NCBI RefSeq assembly: GCF_001905725.1
Contig: NZ_LIWB01000004.1
Span: 1 to 64,000, forward strand
Reading direction: 5' to 3'
DNA length: 64,000 nucleotides
DNA from: Streptomyces sp. CB02400
GTDB taxonomy: Bacteria > Actinomycetota > Actinomycetes > Streptomycetales > Streptomycetaceae
Shown here: piece by piece, positions 1 through 7,311 of the stretch
How positions within the stretch are numbered: the stretch's first letter is position 1
Layout: every line of letters begins with the position of its first letter
Notes under the pieces: generated by a model
The model's database searches: none
The model's input: the letters and a program-made list of their open reading frames with translations, nothing else
Told to the model about the DNA's origin: nothing
Position numbers and translations under genes: made by a program

Positions 1-37
1 GTTCGATGGGCAGACCGGACTCCGACTCGCGCGCCAT
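1..37 (-). CDS. Methylmalonyl-CoA mutase, N-terminal fragment (partial)
   Basis: Only the first twelve codons of a gene leaving the left edge are present. They read MARESESGLPIE, which I recall as the typical opening of the shorter actinomycete methylmalonyl-CoA mutase, a B12-dependent enzyme that interconverts methylmalonyl-CoA and succinyl-CoA. A good ribosome site (GGGAGG) lies about nine bases before the ATG, which supports a real start. The fragment is too short to show any domain, so the product name rests on recalled N-terminal similarity and gene order. Confidence 0.55.
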   Translation of the reverse strand, partial: MARESESGLPIE

Positions 38-344
38 GGTGTGATGCCTCCCGCTGAGCAGCGTTGCTCGATTCGCTCGCCCGGTACCCGTCAGTTACTC
101 GTCAGTACAGGCCGACCCTTCGACGGACTGTAGCGGTGCGCGTGCGGCCCGGTGGAGGGGCACACGCTGGGACCTTCCTCACAGCCTCGGTGGGACCCCG
201 CTCACAGCACCACCTCGGCGGTCGTCTTCCGGTCACTCACCACCATGCCCCTTTGTTCGTCGGGGGTCACGTCCGGGAAACATCTCCGGTGACGGCCGGG
301 CGCGGCCGGTGAGACGACGGGGGGCTGGTGTGCGTAGTACGGGC

Positions 345-1211
345 ATGGGGAGGAAGGGAATCGCGGCCGTCGCGGCGCTGACGGCCCTGGCCGCGCTGGC
401 GGGCGGTACGGCCGGCTGTACGGTGCAGCCCGCCGGGGCGGGCGGGGAGCACAAGTCGCCGGTGCGGATAGAGGTGCCGAGCCGGACGCCGTCCGCGTCG
501 CCGTCGCCGCCCGCGTCACCGTCGCCGTCGCGGACTCCGGACGGCGAGAAGTCCTCTCCCTCCCCCGGCGCCCCGGCGCCGCGCGTGCTGTGGTCCCCCG
601 GTGACTCCGGGCGCGACATACGGGAACTCCAGGCCCGGCTGCGGCAGGTCGCCTGGATCTTCCACGGGCCGACGGGGACGTACGACGACCTGACGGCGGA
701 GGCGGTCCGGGGCTTCCAGGGCAAGCGCGGACTGCCGAGGACCGGGGTGACCGACTCCGTCACCTGGCAGCGGCTGCTCGGCATGACGCGCGAGCCGGGC
801 AAGTGGGAGCTGTATCTGATGGGCGGCCAGCCGGCCGACGCGCCCGACGCGCGCTGCCGGACCGGCCGGGTGCTGTGCATCAGCAAGACCAGCCGCACCC
901 TGCGCTGGATGATCGACGGGCGGACGGTGTCGACGATGCCGGTGCGCTTCGGCTCCGAGTACACGCCGACCCGTGAGGGTGTCTTCCACGTCTACTGGAA
1001 GTCCCGGCACCATGTGTCCACGCTCTACGACTCGCCCATGCCGTACGCCATGTTCTTCAGCGGCGGCCAGGCCGTGCACTTCTCGGCCGACTTCGCCGCG
1101 CGGGGATACGCCGGCGCCTCGCACGGCTGCGTCAACGTACGGGACGAGGCGGCGATCGCACGGCTGTACGACCAGGTGCGGAACGGCGACAAGGTCGTCG
1201 TGCACTGGTGA
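345..1211 (+). CDS. L,D-transpeptidase lipoprotein with peptidoglycan-binding domain
   Basis: This 288-residue envelope protein probably forms 3-3 cross-links in peptidoglycan. It opens with a lipoprotein signal ending in a lipobox (GGTAGC, Cys about residue 25), followed by a Ser/Pro-rich linker. A PG_binding_1-like domain follows (WSPGDSGRDIRELQARL), then a YkuD catalytic domain. The catalytic motif SHGCVNVR carries the expected Cys, with an upstream His in AVHFSADF. An in-frame GTG at 309 would add 12 residues, but those codons have poor GC3 and sit before the signal peptide, so I chose the ATG. The gene is divergent from the mutase and convergent with the next operon. Confidence 0.9.
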   Translation: MGRKGIAAVAALTALAALAGGTAGCTVQPAGAGGEHKSPVRIEVPSRTPSASPSPPASPSPSRTPDGEKSSPSPGAPAPRVLWSPGDSGRDIRELQARLRQVAWIFHGPTGTYDDLTAEAVRGFQGKRGLPRTGVTDSVTWQRLLGMTREPGKWELYLMGGQPADAPDARCRTGRVLCISKTSRTLRWMIDGRTVSTMPVRFGSEYTPTREGVFHVYWKSRHHVSTLYDSPMPYAMFFSGGQAVHFSADFAARGYAGASHGCVNVRDEAAIARLYDQVRNGDKVVVHW

Positions 1212-1411
1212 GACGGGGCGCGGGCGGGACCGGGGGAACGTGTCCCGCCCGCGCCGAGGTGCACGAGCCGTGGGTACGGGGGGAACCCCGGCTCCGTGCG
1301 ACAGCCGATGACCAGTCGGCTCACTCATTACTGCGCCACGAGGGCCGAAAGTGTCACACCTGCCGGGGAGGAAAGTTCAGCGGTCAACAAAAGGGCAGGT
1401 CAGGGGCGGTG

Positions 1412-2497
1412 TCATGGGTTCTTCTTGCCGCCGTTGCCGTTGTTGCCGCCGTTGCCGTTGTTGCCACCGTTTCCGCTGTCGTCCTTCCTGACGCTGTTGC
1501 CGCCGTTGCCGTTGTCGGCACCGTTGCCCTGTCCCTGATCCTGACCATGCCCATGCCCCTGCCCCTGGCTCTGCCCCTGGCCCTGGCCATTGCTCTGACT
1601 GTCGGCCTTCCCGTTCCCGTTGCCGCTGTGGGCTCCCCCGTCGGCGCCGGTCGTACCGGACGCGCCGGAGGTGTCCGACGTGGACAGCACGTCCTCGCAG
1701 TACGTGCCGACGTGGGAGGAGCCGCCCGCCGCCTCCTCGAGGAGGTGCTCGCGCTCGCCGTTCAGTGCCTTGCCGTCGCGCCACGCGCGACAGGCCGCGG
1801 CGATCTGCTTCCCGCCGCGGCCGGAACGGACCGCGCCGTCACCGGTGTCCGCATCGGGCTTCCCCGGCGCACGGGACCCGTCGGCGTCCCCGGCGGCATC
1901 CACGCCGTCCTCGGCCGTACCGGCGGCACTCCCGGGATGCCGGCCCTCGGGCGTGGCTCCGCCCGGTGCGGCGCCCTCCGGCGGAGGGGACACCAGGGGG
2001 CGTTCGGGGTGCGTGCCGGTGGCCGTGACGGAGGCGGCCGGGTCGGAGCGGGAGCCGTCGGGCGGGGAGAGGACTCCGGTTCCGGCCAGGACCGCGACGC
2101 CCCCGGCCATGCCGGCGACCAGCGCGGCGGCCAGCCCGAGGCTCAGGGGACGCCCCCGCCGGGGTCCGTCCGCGGTTCCGGAACGATCACCGTGCGGGAC
2201 GCCGATACGGACCGCTCCGATGTCGGAGGGACGCGTTCCGGCCGGCCGGTCCCCACCCTGGGCCGCCTCGGTCCGCCCCTCCCGCTCCTCGCGCGCCTTG
2301 CAAAAGGCGGCCAGGGCAGCCGCCTCTCCGGGGAGTTCCCCGCCGTCCGAAGGGGGTGGCGCGGAGAGTGCGCGCAGTGTTCCGGCGAGCCGTCCGGCCT
2401 GGTCACGGGCGGCGGGATCGGCAGTTTCCAGGGGCTCTCCGCTCAGTAAGCGCTCCGCGGTCCCGCGGTCCAGCCACCTGTGCTGCTCATCGGCCAT
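1412..2497 (-). CDS. Anti-sigma-like single-pass membrane protein with extracellular two-Cys domain and Asn/Gly tail
   Basis: This 361-residue protein probably controls the sigma factor encoded just upstream. The start is coupled: sigma ends in TGA and this gene begins at an overlapping ATG (a GTG at 2500 is an alternative). The N-terminal ~115 residues are cytoplasmic and lack the HxxxCxxC motif of zinc anti-sigma factors. One membrane helix lies near residues 118-142, followed by a Pro/Ala/Gly-rich stalk. A small domain with two cysteines (CRAWRDG near 234, TYCEDV near 266) comes next, then a long low-complexity tail of Gly, Asn, Gln and Asp. The tail alternates GNGNGG-like units and ends in KKNP. 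The anti-sigma role is inferred from position and topology. Confidence 0.8.
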   Translation of the reverse strand: MADEQHRWLDRGTAERLLSGEPLETADPAARDQAGRLAGTLRALSAPPPSDGGELPGEAAALAAFCKAREEREGRTEAAQGGDRPAGTRPSDIGAVRIGVPHGDRSGTADGPRRGRPLSLGLAAALVAGMAGGVAVLAGTGVLSPPDGSRSDPAASVTATGTHPERPLVSPPPEGAAPGGATPEGRHPGSAAGTAEDGVDAAGDADGSRAPGKPDADTGDGAVRSGRGGKQIAAACRAWRDGKALNGEREHLLEEAAGGSSHVGTYCEDVLSTSDTSGASGTTGADGGAHSGNGNGKADSQSNGQGQGQSQGQGHGHGQDQGQGNGADNGNGGNSVRKDDSGNGGNNGNGGNNGNGGKKNP

Positions 2498-3171
2498 CAC
2501 ATGTCCTTCTGTGTCCGCGTTCGCATCTGCGTCACACTCGCGGACGTCACCGTACGACGGCGTGGTTCTCTCTGGGGAGGGAGGGCGTCGAGCACCCCGG
2601 CGGATTCCGGTTGGGCTTCCGGATCGCCGCCGAGCAGCTCGGCCAGACGTCTCAGACCCCGGTGCGCGGCCGTCCGTACGGCACCCGGTCGTTTGCCCAG
2701 TGTCTCGGCGGCGGACTTGGCGTCGAGGCCCACGACCACGCGCAGCACGACGGCTTCGGCCTGGTCCTGCGGCAGCCGGGATATGAGGGAGAACGCGCCG
2801 TCGGTGGCCAGCGCCTCGATGGCCTCGCCGGCGGTGTCGGACTCGGCGGCCCGCCCGGTGAGCTCGGTCTCGTCGCCGCCGATCGCGGGGCGGCGTCCGC
2901 GCATGCGTATGTGGTCCAGCGCGCGGTTGCGGGCGATACGGGCGGCCCAGCCGCGGAACCGGTCCGCGTCGCCGGTGAAACGCTCCAGGTCACGGGCGAT
3001 CTGCAGCCACGCCTCGGACGTCACGTCCTCGGCGTCGGGCTCGCCGACCAATGTCCGTACGTATCCCAGCAGCCGCGGGTGCACGACGCGGTACACAGTC
3101 CGGAACGCGGTCTCGTCCCCGTCCTGTGCCGCACGCACCGCGGCGGTCAGCTCCGCGTCGTCCCCCAGCAC
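2497..3171 (-). CDS. ECF-type RNA polymerase sigma factor
   Basis: This 224-residue protein has the two-domain ECF architecture. Region 2 spans about residues 20-90 (YVRTLVGEPDAEDVTSEAW, then FRGWAARIARNRALDHIR). Region 4 is near 140-190 (LPQDQAEAVVLRVVVGLD and KRPGAVRTAAHRGLRRL). About 30 further residues rich in Arg, Gln and Thr follow region 4. The start is GTG with AAGGG eight bases upstream. The downstream gene is translationally coupled and encodes its likely membrane partner. A second, clearly paralogous sigma/partner pair lies next door, so the two pairs look like a local duplication. The target promoters are unknown. Confidence 0.92.
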   Translation of the reverse strand: MLGDDAELTAAVRAAQDGDETAFRTVYRVVHPRLLGYVRTLVGEPDAEDVTSEAWLQIARDLERFTGDADRFRGWAARIARNRALDHIRMRGRRPAIGGDETELTGRAAESDTAGEAIEALATDGAFSLISRLPQDQAEAVVLRVVVGLDAKSAAETLGKRPGAVRTAAHRGLRRLAELLGGDPEAQPESAGVLDALPPQREPRRRTVTSASVTQMRTRTQKDM

Positions 3172-3568
3172 GCGCGCGCCCTTCTGCGCTCTCAGCCGGC
3201 ACCGCTCTCGCGGACCGGGTTCTCGGCGTCGTGGTCGATCAATCAGTGGTTGCGGGCTCCAGGTCGCGGGCGGTTCGTGGTCATGTGTCCGTCGCGGCCT
3301 GGCGCGAAAGGCACGTTACGGCCTGATTCCTCTGCCCGTCCATGTCCGTCCAAGATGCAACTAACCCGTGACACAGGGGGTGTGACAGAAAACGCACCCA
3401 CGGCGCTGTAGGAAGTACGGGTCGCCGCGCGGCCCGTGCCGCGCGACGGCCGGGGCCTCTCCTGTGGGGGGTGGCGGCTCCGGCCGTTGCCTCGGCGGCA
3501 GCGGCGCGAGCGCGCCGAGCCCCGCGGACTCCGCGTTTTCCCTGGTCACAAGAATCGTATGAGATGCG
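3172..3568. other. Intergenic region upstream of the first sigma gene
   Basis: About 400 bases carry no convincing gene. The region must hold the promoter of the first sigma operon on the minus strand. Near 3365-3390 the plus strand contains GTGACACA and TGTGACAG, close together and inverted, which could be a regulator site or part of an ECF promoter. A 20-codon reading frame on the minus strand near 3340-3280 has a weak ribosome site and is not annotated as a gene. Confidence 0.5.
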
Positions 3569-4465
3569 TTACGGGTGCTTGGCGCCCGGGTTCCCGGGCT
3601 TCCCCGTGCTGTTGTCCGCACTGCCGCCCGAGCCGTTGCCCGCAGTTCCGGAGCCGTTGCCCGAGCCGTTGTCCGCGCCGCGCGTGGCGTTGTCGCTCGC
3701 GTTGCCCGAGGAGCCGTTTCCGGACCGGTCGGCCGAATTGTTGTCCTTCTTCTCGGGCGCCCCGGTGTTGACGGACGGCGCCCCGGCCCCGGTCCCCGCC
3801 AGTTGCCCGGCGCAGTAGGCATCGACGTTCGCCGCGCCGCCCGCCGCCTGTGTCAGCCGCTTCCAGGCCGCCGAGTCCAGCGCCTTGCCGCGCTCTCCCA
3901 CCTGCTCGTAGGCGCGGCAGTTGGCCTCTGTGTCCCGGGCGGTCCCCGGACGGTCCGGGTCCGGCCGGTCACGGCCGGCGTCCGGGTCGGCCGAGCCGCC
4001 GGTGGACGGGCCGCCGGTGGACGGGCCGGTGGCGCCGGACGACGGGGCGTGGGTGCCCTTGTCGTCCTCCGCCGGGCTGTCCGTGGGGGAGTCCGTCACG
4101 CCGATGCCGGCGACCGCGACCCCGCTCAGGGTGAGACCGGCGACCAGCACGGAGAGCGTGGCCTTCAGCGAGTGGCGGCCGAACCGGCTCCGACGGGTCC
4201 GCCAGTCGTCCCGGCGCCGGGTGCGCGCGCCGTGCGCCCCCGCCTCCCGGGCGGCCAGGAACGCGGCGACGGCCCGCTGCTCGGCCCCGGCGTCCACGCC
4301 GCGGCGGATCAGCGCGGCGGCGAGCAGCGCCTCCAGGTCGGCGGCGTCGACGACCCGGCGCCCGCCCGTGACGGAGTCCGGACCGCCGGACCAGGGCGGC
4401 GCGCCCCTCTCAGGGTGCACACGCCGACGGCCGGCCGGCCCGCCGTCGTTCTGCCGTTCACCCAT
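3569..4465 (-). CDS. Anti-sigma-like membrane protein, paralogue of the product at 1412-2497
   Basis: This 298-residue protein repeats the plan of its neighbour. A cytoplasmic part contains a helix-rich stretch (DAADLEALLAAALIRRG) and an Arg-rich juxtamembrane segment. One membrane helix lies near 100-121, followed by a Thr/Pro/Gly linker. The same extracellular motif follows (NCRAYEQVG near 182, GKALDS, AAGGAANVDAYCAG near 216), then a Gly/Asn/Ser/Asp tail ending in PGAKHP. I chose ATG 4465 because it gives an N-terminus of typical composition; longer in-frame starts reach 4540. About 220 bases separate it from its sigma gene, so coupling is looser than in the first pair. No zinc-binding motif is visible. 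Confidence 0.75.
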   Translation of the reverse strand: MGERQNDGGPAGRRRVHPERGAPPWSGGPDSVTGGRRVVDAADLEALLAAALIRRGVDAGAEQRAVAAFLAAREAGAHGARTRRRDDWRTRRSRFGRHSLKATLSVLVAGLTLSGVAVAGIGVTDSPTDSPAEDDKGTHAPSSGATGPSTGGPSTGGSADPDAGRDRPDPDRPGTARDTEANCRAYEQVGERGKALDSAAWKRLTQAAGGAANVDAYCAGQLAGTGAGAPSVNTGAPEKKDNNSADRSGNGSSGNASDNATRGADNGSGNGSGTAGNGSGGSADNSTGKPGNPGAKHP

Positions 4466-4687
4466 GTCCGTTCCCGTTCCTGCTCGTTCCACTTGATACC
4501 CACGCTCGGCCCGCCACGACCGTGCGGACCGGCCGCACAAGCGGCACCGCCCGGACCGACGGATACGTTCCGCATGTCCGGCCTGTTCAGCCTGCGGCCC
4601 TCGGGGGCCGTCGTGGGCCGCCGGGTGCGGCCGGCCCGGGGCGGACGCCGTCGCGCCGCCCGCCGTGTCCGCCGTCCCGGCCGACGT

Positions 4688-5305
4688 TCATGTCGACTCA
4701 CCCAGCGTCCGCGAGGCCTCATCCGTCACACTCTCGACGCCGAGCTGCTTCGCCAAACGTTTCAGCCCCCGGTACGCGGCCGTCCGTACCGCGCCCGGCC
4801 GCTTGCCGAGGACGCGGGCGGCGGCGGGACCGTCGAGGCCGACGACCACCCGCAGCAGCACGGCCTCGGCCTGGTCGCGCGGCAGCCCGCCGACCAGTTC
4901 GAGGGCGTGCTCGGTGGACATGGCCTCCATGGCCTGGTCGTAGGTGCTGTGCGGTCCGGGCAGGTCCAGGACGTCCTGTTCCAGCGTGGAGGGCCGGGGC
5001 CGTACCCGCTGCCGGCGCAGGTGGTCCAGCGCCCGGTGCCGGGCGATGGTCGCCGTCCAGCCGCGGAACCCGGCCCCGTCGCCCTTGAACCTCCCCAGGT
5101 CGCGGGCTATCTCCAGCCAGGCGTCCGACATCACGTCCTCGGCGTCGTCCCCGACGAGCCCGCGCACATAGGCGAGCAGGCCGGGCTGTATGAGCCGGTA
5201 GGCCACGGCGAAGGCGGCCTCGTCGCCCTTCTGGGCCCGCGCGACGGCCGCGCCCAGTTCCCCGTCGTACGCCTGTGCGCGGCGGGGTTCCCCTCCGTGG
5301 CCCAA
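4688..5305 (-). CDS. ECF-type RNA polymerase sigma factor (second paralogue)
   Basis: This is a paralogue of the sigma factor at 2497-3171. Region 2 (LLAYVRGLVGDDAEDVMSDAW, FRGWTATIARHRALDHLRR) and region 4 (LPRDQAEAVLLRVVVGLDG, KRPGAVRTAAYRGLKRLAKQL) align almost residue by residue. The frame is open to a GTG at 5419, but that codon lies in a TGTGACAC motif with no ribosome site. TTG 5305 has GAGGA six bases upstream and gives an N-terminus matching the paralogue (YDGELGAAV against DDAELTAAV), so I prefer it. An ATG at 5392 is another candidate. The product has 205 residues from TTG 5305. Confidence 0.88.
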   Translation of the reverse strand: MGHGGEPRRAQAYDGELGAAVARAQKGDEAAFAVAYRLIQPGLLAYVRGLVGDDAEDVMSDAWLEIARDLGRFKGDGAGFRGWTATIARHRALDHLRRQRVRPRPSTLEQDVLDLPGPHSTYDQAMEAMSTEHALELVGGLPRDQAEAVLLRVVVGLDGPAAARVLGKRPGAVRTAAYRGLKRLAKQLGVESVTDEASRTLGEST

Positions 5306-5479
5306 GAACTGTCCTCGTCCGTACCGAGCGCGTAGCGCACCGCTATCGCTTGGCGTGAGCACGTCTGGCAGCGCCCACACCCCCACGGTCATCAGCGTCC
5401 GGCGCCACGAAAGTGTCACAGCTCGTCACACGCCTCGTGCGGCACACGCGAGCGCGCCGGTCCGCCCCTGGCCCCGACA

Positions 5480-6546
5480 TCAAGGAACGGCGGGGCCGCC
5501 CAGATAGGTGCCGTCCCGGCCGTACGGCCAGGCGTTGGCGACACAGCCCTTCAGTCCCTTGATCTGCTGCATCATCGCGGGGGCCGGGCGTCCGGGCCCC
5601 GGGCAGGTCTCGTGGCCGTGTCCGATGCGGTGGCCGACCTCGTGGTTGACGATCAGCGCGCGGTACTCGCCGATGGGTCCGTCGAACTGGGGCGAGCCCA
5701 GCACCCACCGCTTGAGGTTGACCACCACGTCCGTGCCCACGCTGCAGTTGACCTCACCGCGCGTCAGCAGGCCCGCGGCACCGCAGATGTTGTCCGTGGT
5801 GCCCGGCGTGGCGATCTTCACGACGAAGTCGTACGAGCCCGAGCTGACGAGCTGGAAGGAGTTCACCCCGTCGCGGGTCCAGCCCCTGCGGTCGGCGAGG
5901 ACGTCGGAGATCTCGGCCGCGGCCGCGCTCGCCGACACGTCGATGCCGTCCTCGACCAGCACCTTGTAGCGCCGCATCCGGCTGCCCGTACCGACGACGC
6001 TGCCGTCCGCCTGTGCGGTGGTGAAGGTGCCGGGTCCGGTGGCCGGGATGTCGATGACGGTGGACGAGGGGGAGGCGGAGGCGGACGCGGACGCGGATGT
6101 GCTGGGGGACGGGGAGGTGGAGGGGTCGGGGCTTTCGGAGACGCGGGGAGTCCGTTCCGCGCGGGGCTGCGCGGTGCCGCCCTCCAGCATGTCCCCCGCG
6201 TCCACGGACGCGTCGCCCGCCGCGGGCGCTTGCCGGTCCTGGTAGTAGGCCACGGCGGCGCCCGAGGCGACCATCACGACGGCGAAGGCCAGCCCGGCCG
6301 GCGCGGTCCGGGTCCAGCGCGGCCCGCCGGCGCGGGACCGGCCCCGGCCGGACCGGCGCCCCGGTCCGCTGCTTGCCCGTACGGACCGCTCTCCACGTAC
6401 GGACCGTTCCCCTCGTCCGGACCGCTCCCCGTGCCCGTGCCGCTCTCCCCGCTCGGACCGCTCCCCGTGCCCGTGGCGTTCCCCCCGTCCGGACCGTTCC
6501 CCTCGTCCGGACCGTTCCCCCCGTCCATGTCGTTCCTCGCGTCCAT
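5480..6546 (-). CDS. Secreted or membrane-anchored DUF3152 protein, with apparent frameshift near 6380
   Basis: The C-terminal ~290 codons encode a membrane helix (LAFAVVMVASGAAVAYY), a Ser/Pro linker and a DUF3152 domain. That domain has a metalloprotease-like HEVGHRIGHGH motif and several cysteines. Its reading frame has no ATG or GTG before the membrane helix. An ATG at 6546 with AAGGA upstream opens the neighbouring frame. That frame encodes a Gly/Pro/Asn/Ser-rich N-terminus with high GC3 down to about 6385, after which high GC3 switches to the DUF3152 frame. One missing base near 6370-6395 would explain this. It may be a sequencing error or a true mutation; the substrate of the domain is unknown. 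Confidence 0.75.
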
Positions 6547-6594
6547 CGCGCTTCCTTACGATGGGAATCCCCCCATGTCTTTCTGTGTCAATGG

Positions 6595-7026
6595 TCAGGC
6601 GGCGGTCCCCCGGGCCCGCCCGTGCAGCACCAGGTAGAAGGTCCCCAGCGACTCCTGCGGGCCGCCCGCCTCGAACCGGTTGTGCACCTTGCCGACCGGA
6701 TTCCAGATCCGGCCGTCGGGCATCCGGACCCCGACCGGCTGCCCGAAGTACGCGCGCTGCCGCTCGTCGAGGTCCACCCACACCCCGCCCGCGCGGCGCA
6801 CGAGCACCTCTCCGACGTAGGCACCGAGGCCGAACAGCGTGTCGTGCGCCCGCTCGCGGTCCGCCCCGCCCTTGCGGAGCCCGTCGACCAGGGCGTCGAC
6901 CAGGCGCAGGCTGGCCACGGAGTAGTCCAGCGGAAGCCGGCCGCGGGCGGTCGCACGGGCGACGAAGGCCGCCGCGTACGACCGCATCCGTCCCGCACCC
7001 GGTATCCACTCGTCCGTCGCCTCCAT
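6595..7026 (-). CDS. Conserved hypothetical protein, paralogue of the product at 10109-10522
   Basis: I do not recognise a named family with certainty. The 143-residue soluble protein has a pattern shared with the gene at 10109-10522: LDYSVASLRLVD, then GLGAYVGEVLVRRAGG, then VRMPDGRIWNPVGKVHNRF. This resembles small Streptomyces proteins such as those placed in DUF6278, but I cannot confirm the assignment. There is no signal peptide or membrane helix. The start is ATG 7026 with GAGGGG upstream; longer frames toward 7086 are less likely. It lies just before the DUF3152 gene in the same direction and may be cotranscribed with it. Confidence 0.75.
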   Translation of the reverse strand: MEATDEWIPGAGRMRSYAAAFVARATARGRLPLDYSVASLRLVDALVDGLRKGGADRERAHDTLFGLGAYVGEVLVRRAGGVWVDLDERQRAYFGQPVGVRMPDGRIWNPVGKVHNRFEAGGPQESLGTFYLVLHGRARGTAA

Positions 7027-7311
7027 ACGACACCGCCCCTCAACTCGCCCCACTGGGGCAGTCGTTCGAATTCTCCTGGAAACCAAGCGGACGTCAGGCC
7101 GTGATCATCACGTGTCGCGGACGTGGCGATCACCACACAGTCAACTCACAGGGCGCATACAACCTTTCCGCTTCTCGTACGTCCGCGAGGCTCCTCGGGG
7201 GATGTGCGGGTCCGGTGACGCCACGTGTGACGTTTGGCCCGCGCTCGGCGCTGGATGAGTGCCACCTGTGGGACAGGTGGTGTCCATGTGCTTTTTCTAG
7301 GGGTGGGTTAG

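Noticed and set aside
3280..3345. A 20-codon leader reading frame on the minus strand before the first sigma gene
   Set aside because: It has a weak ribosome site and no evidence beyond chance; too short to support.
5306..5419. Longer sigma-factor start at GTG 5419 or ATG 5392
   Set aside because: Both lack ribosome sites, and the GTG falls inside a TGTGACAC motif; TTG 5305 has GAGGA and matches the paralogue's N-terminus.
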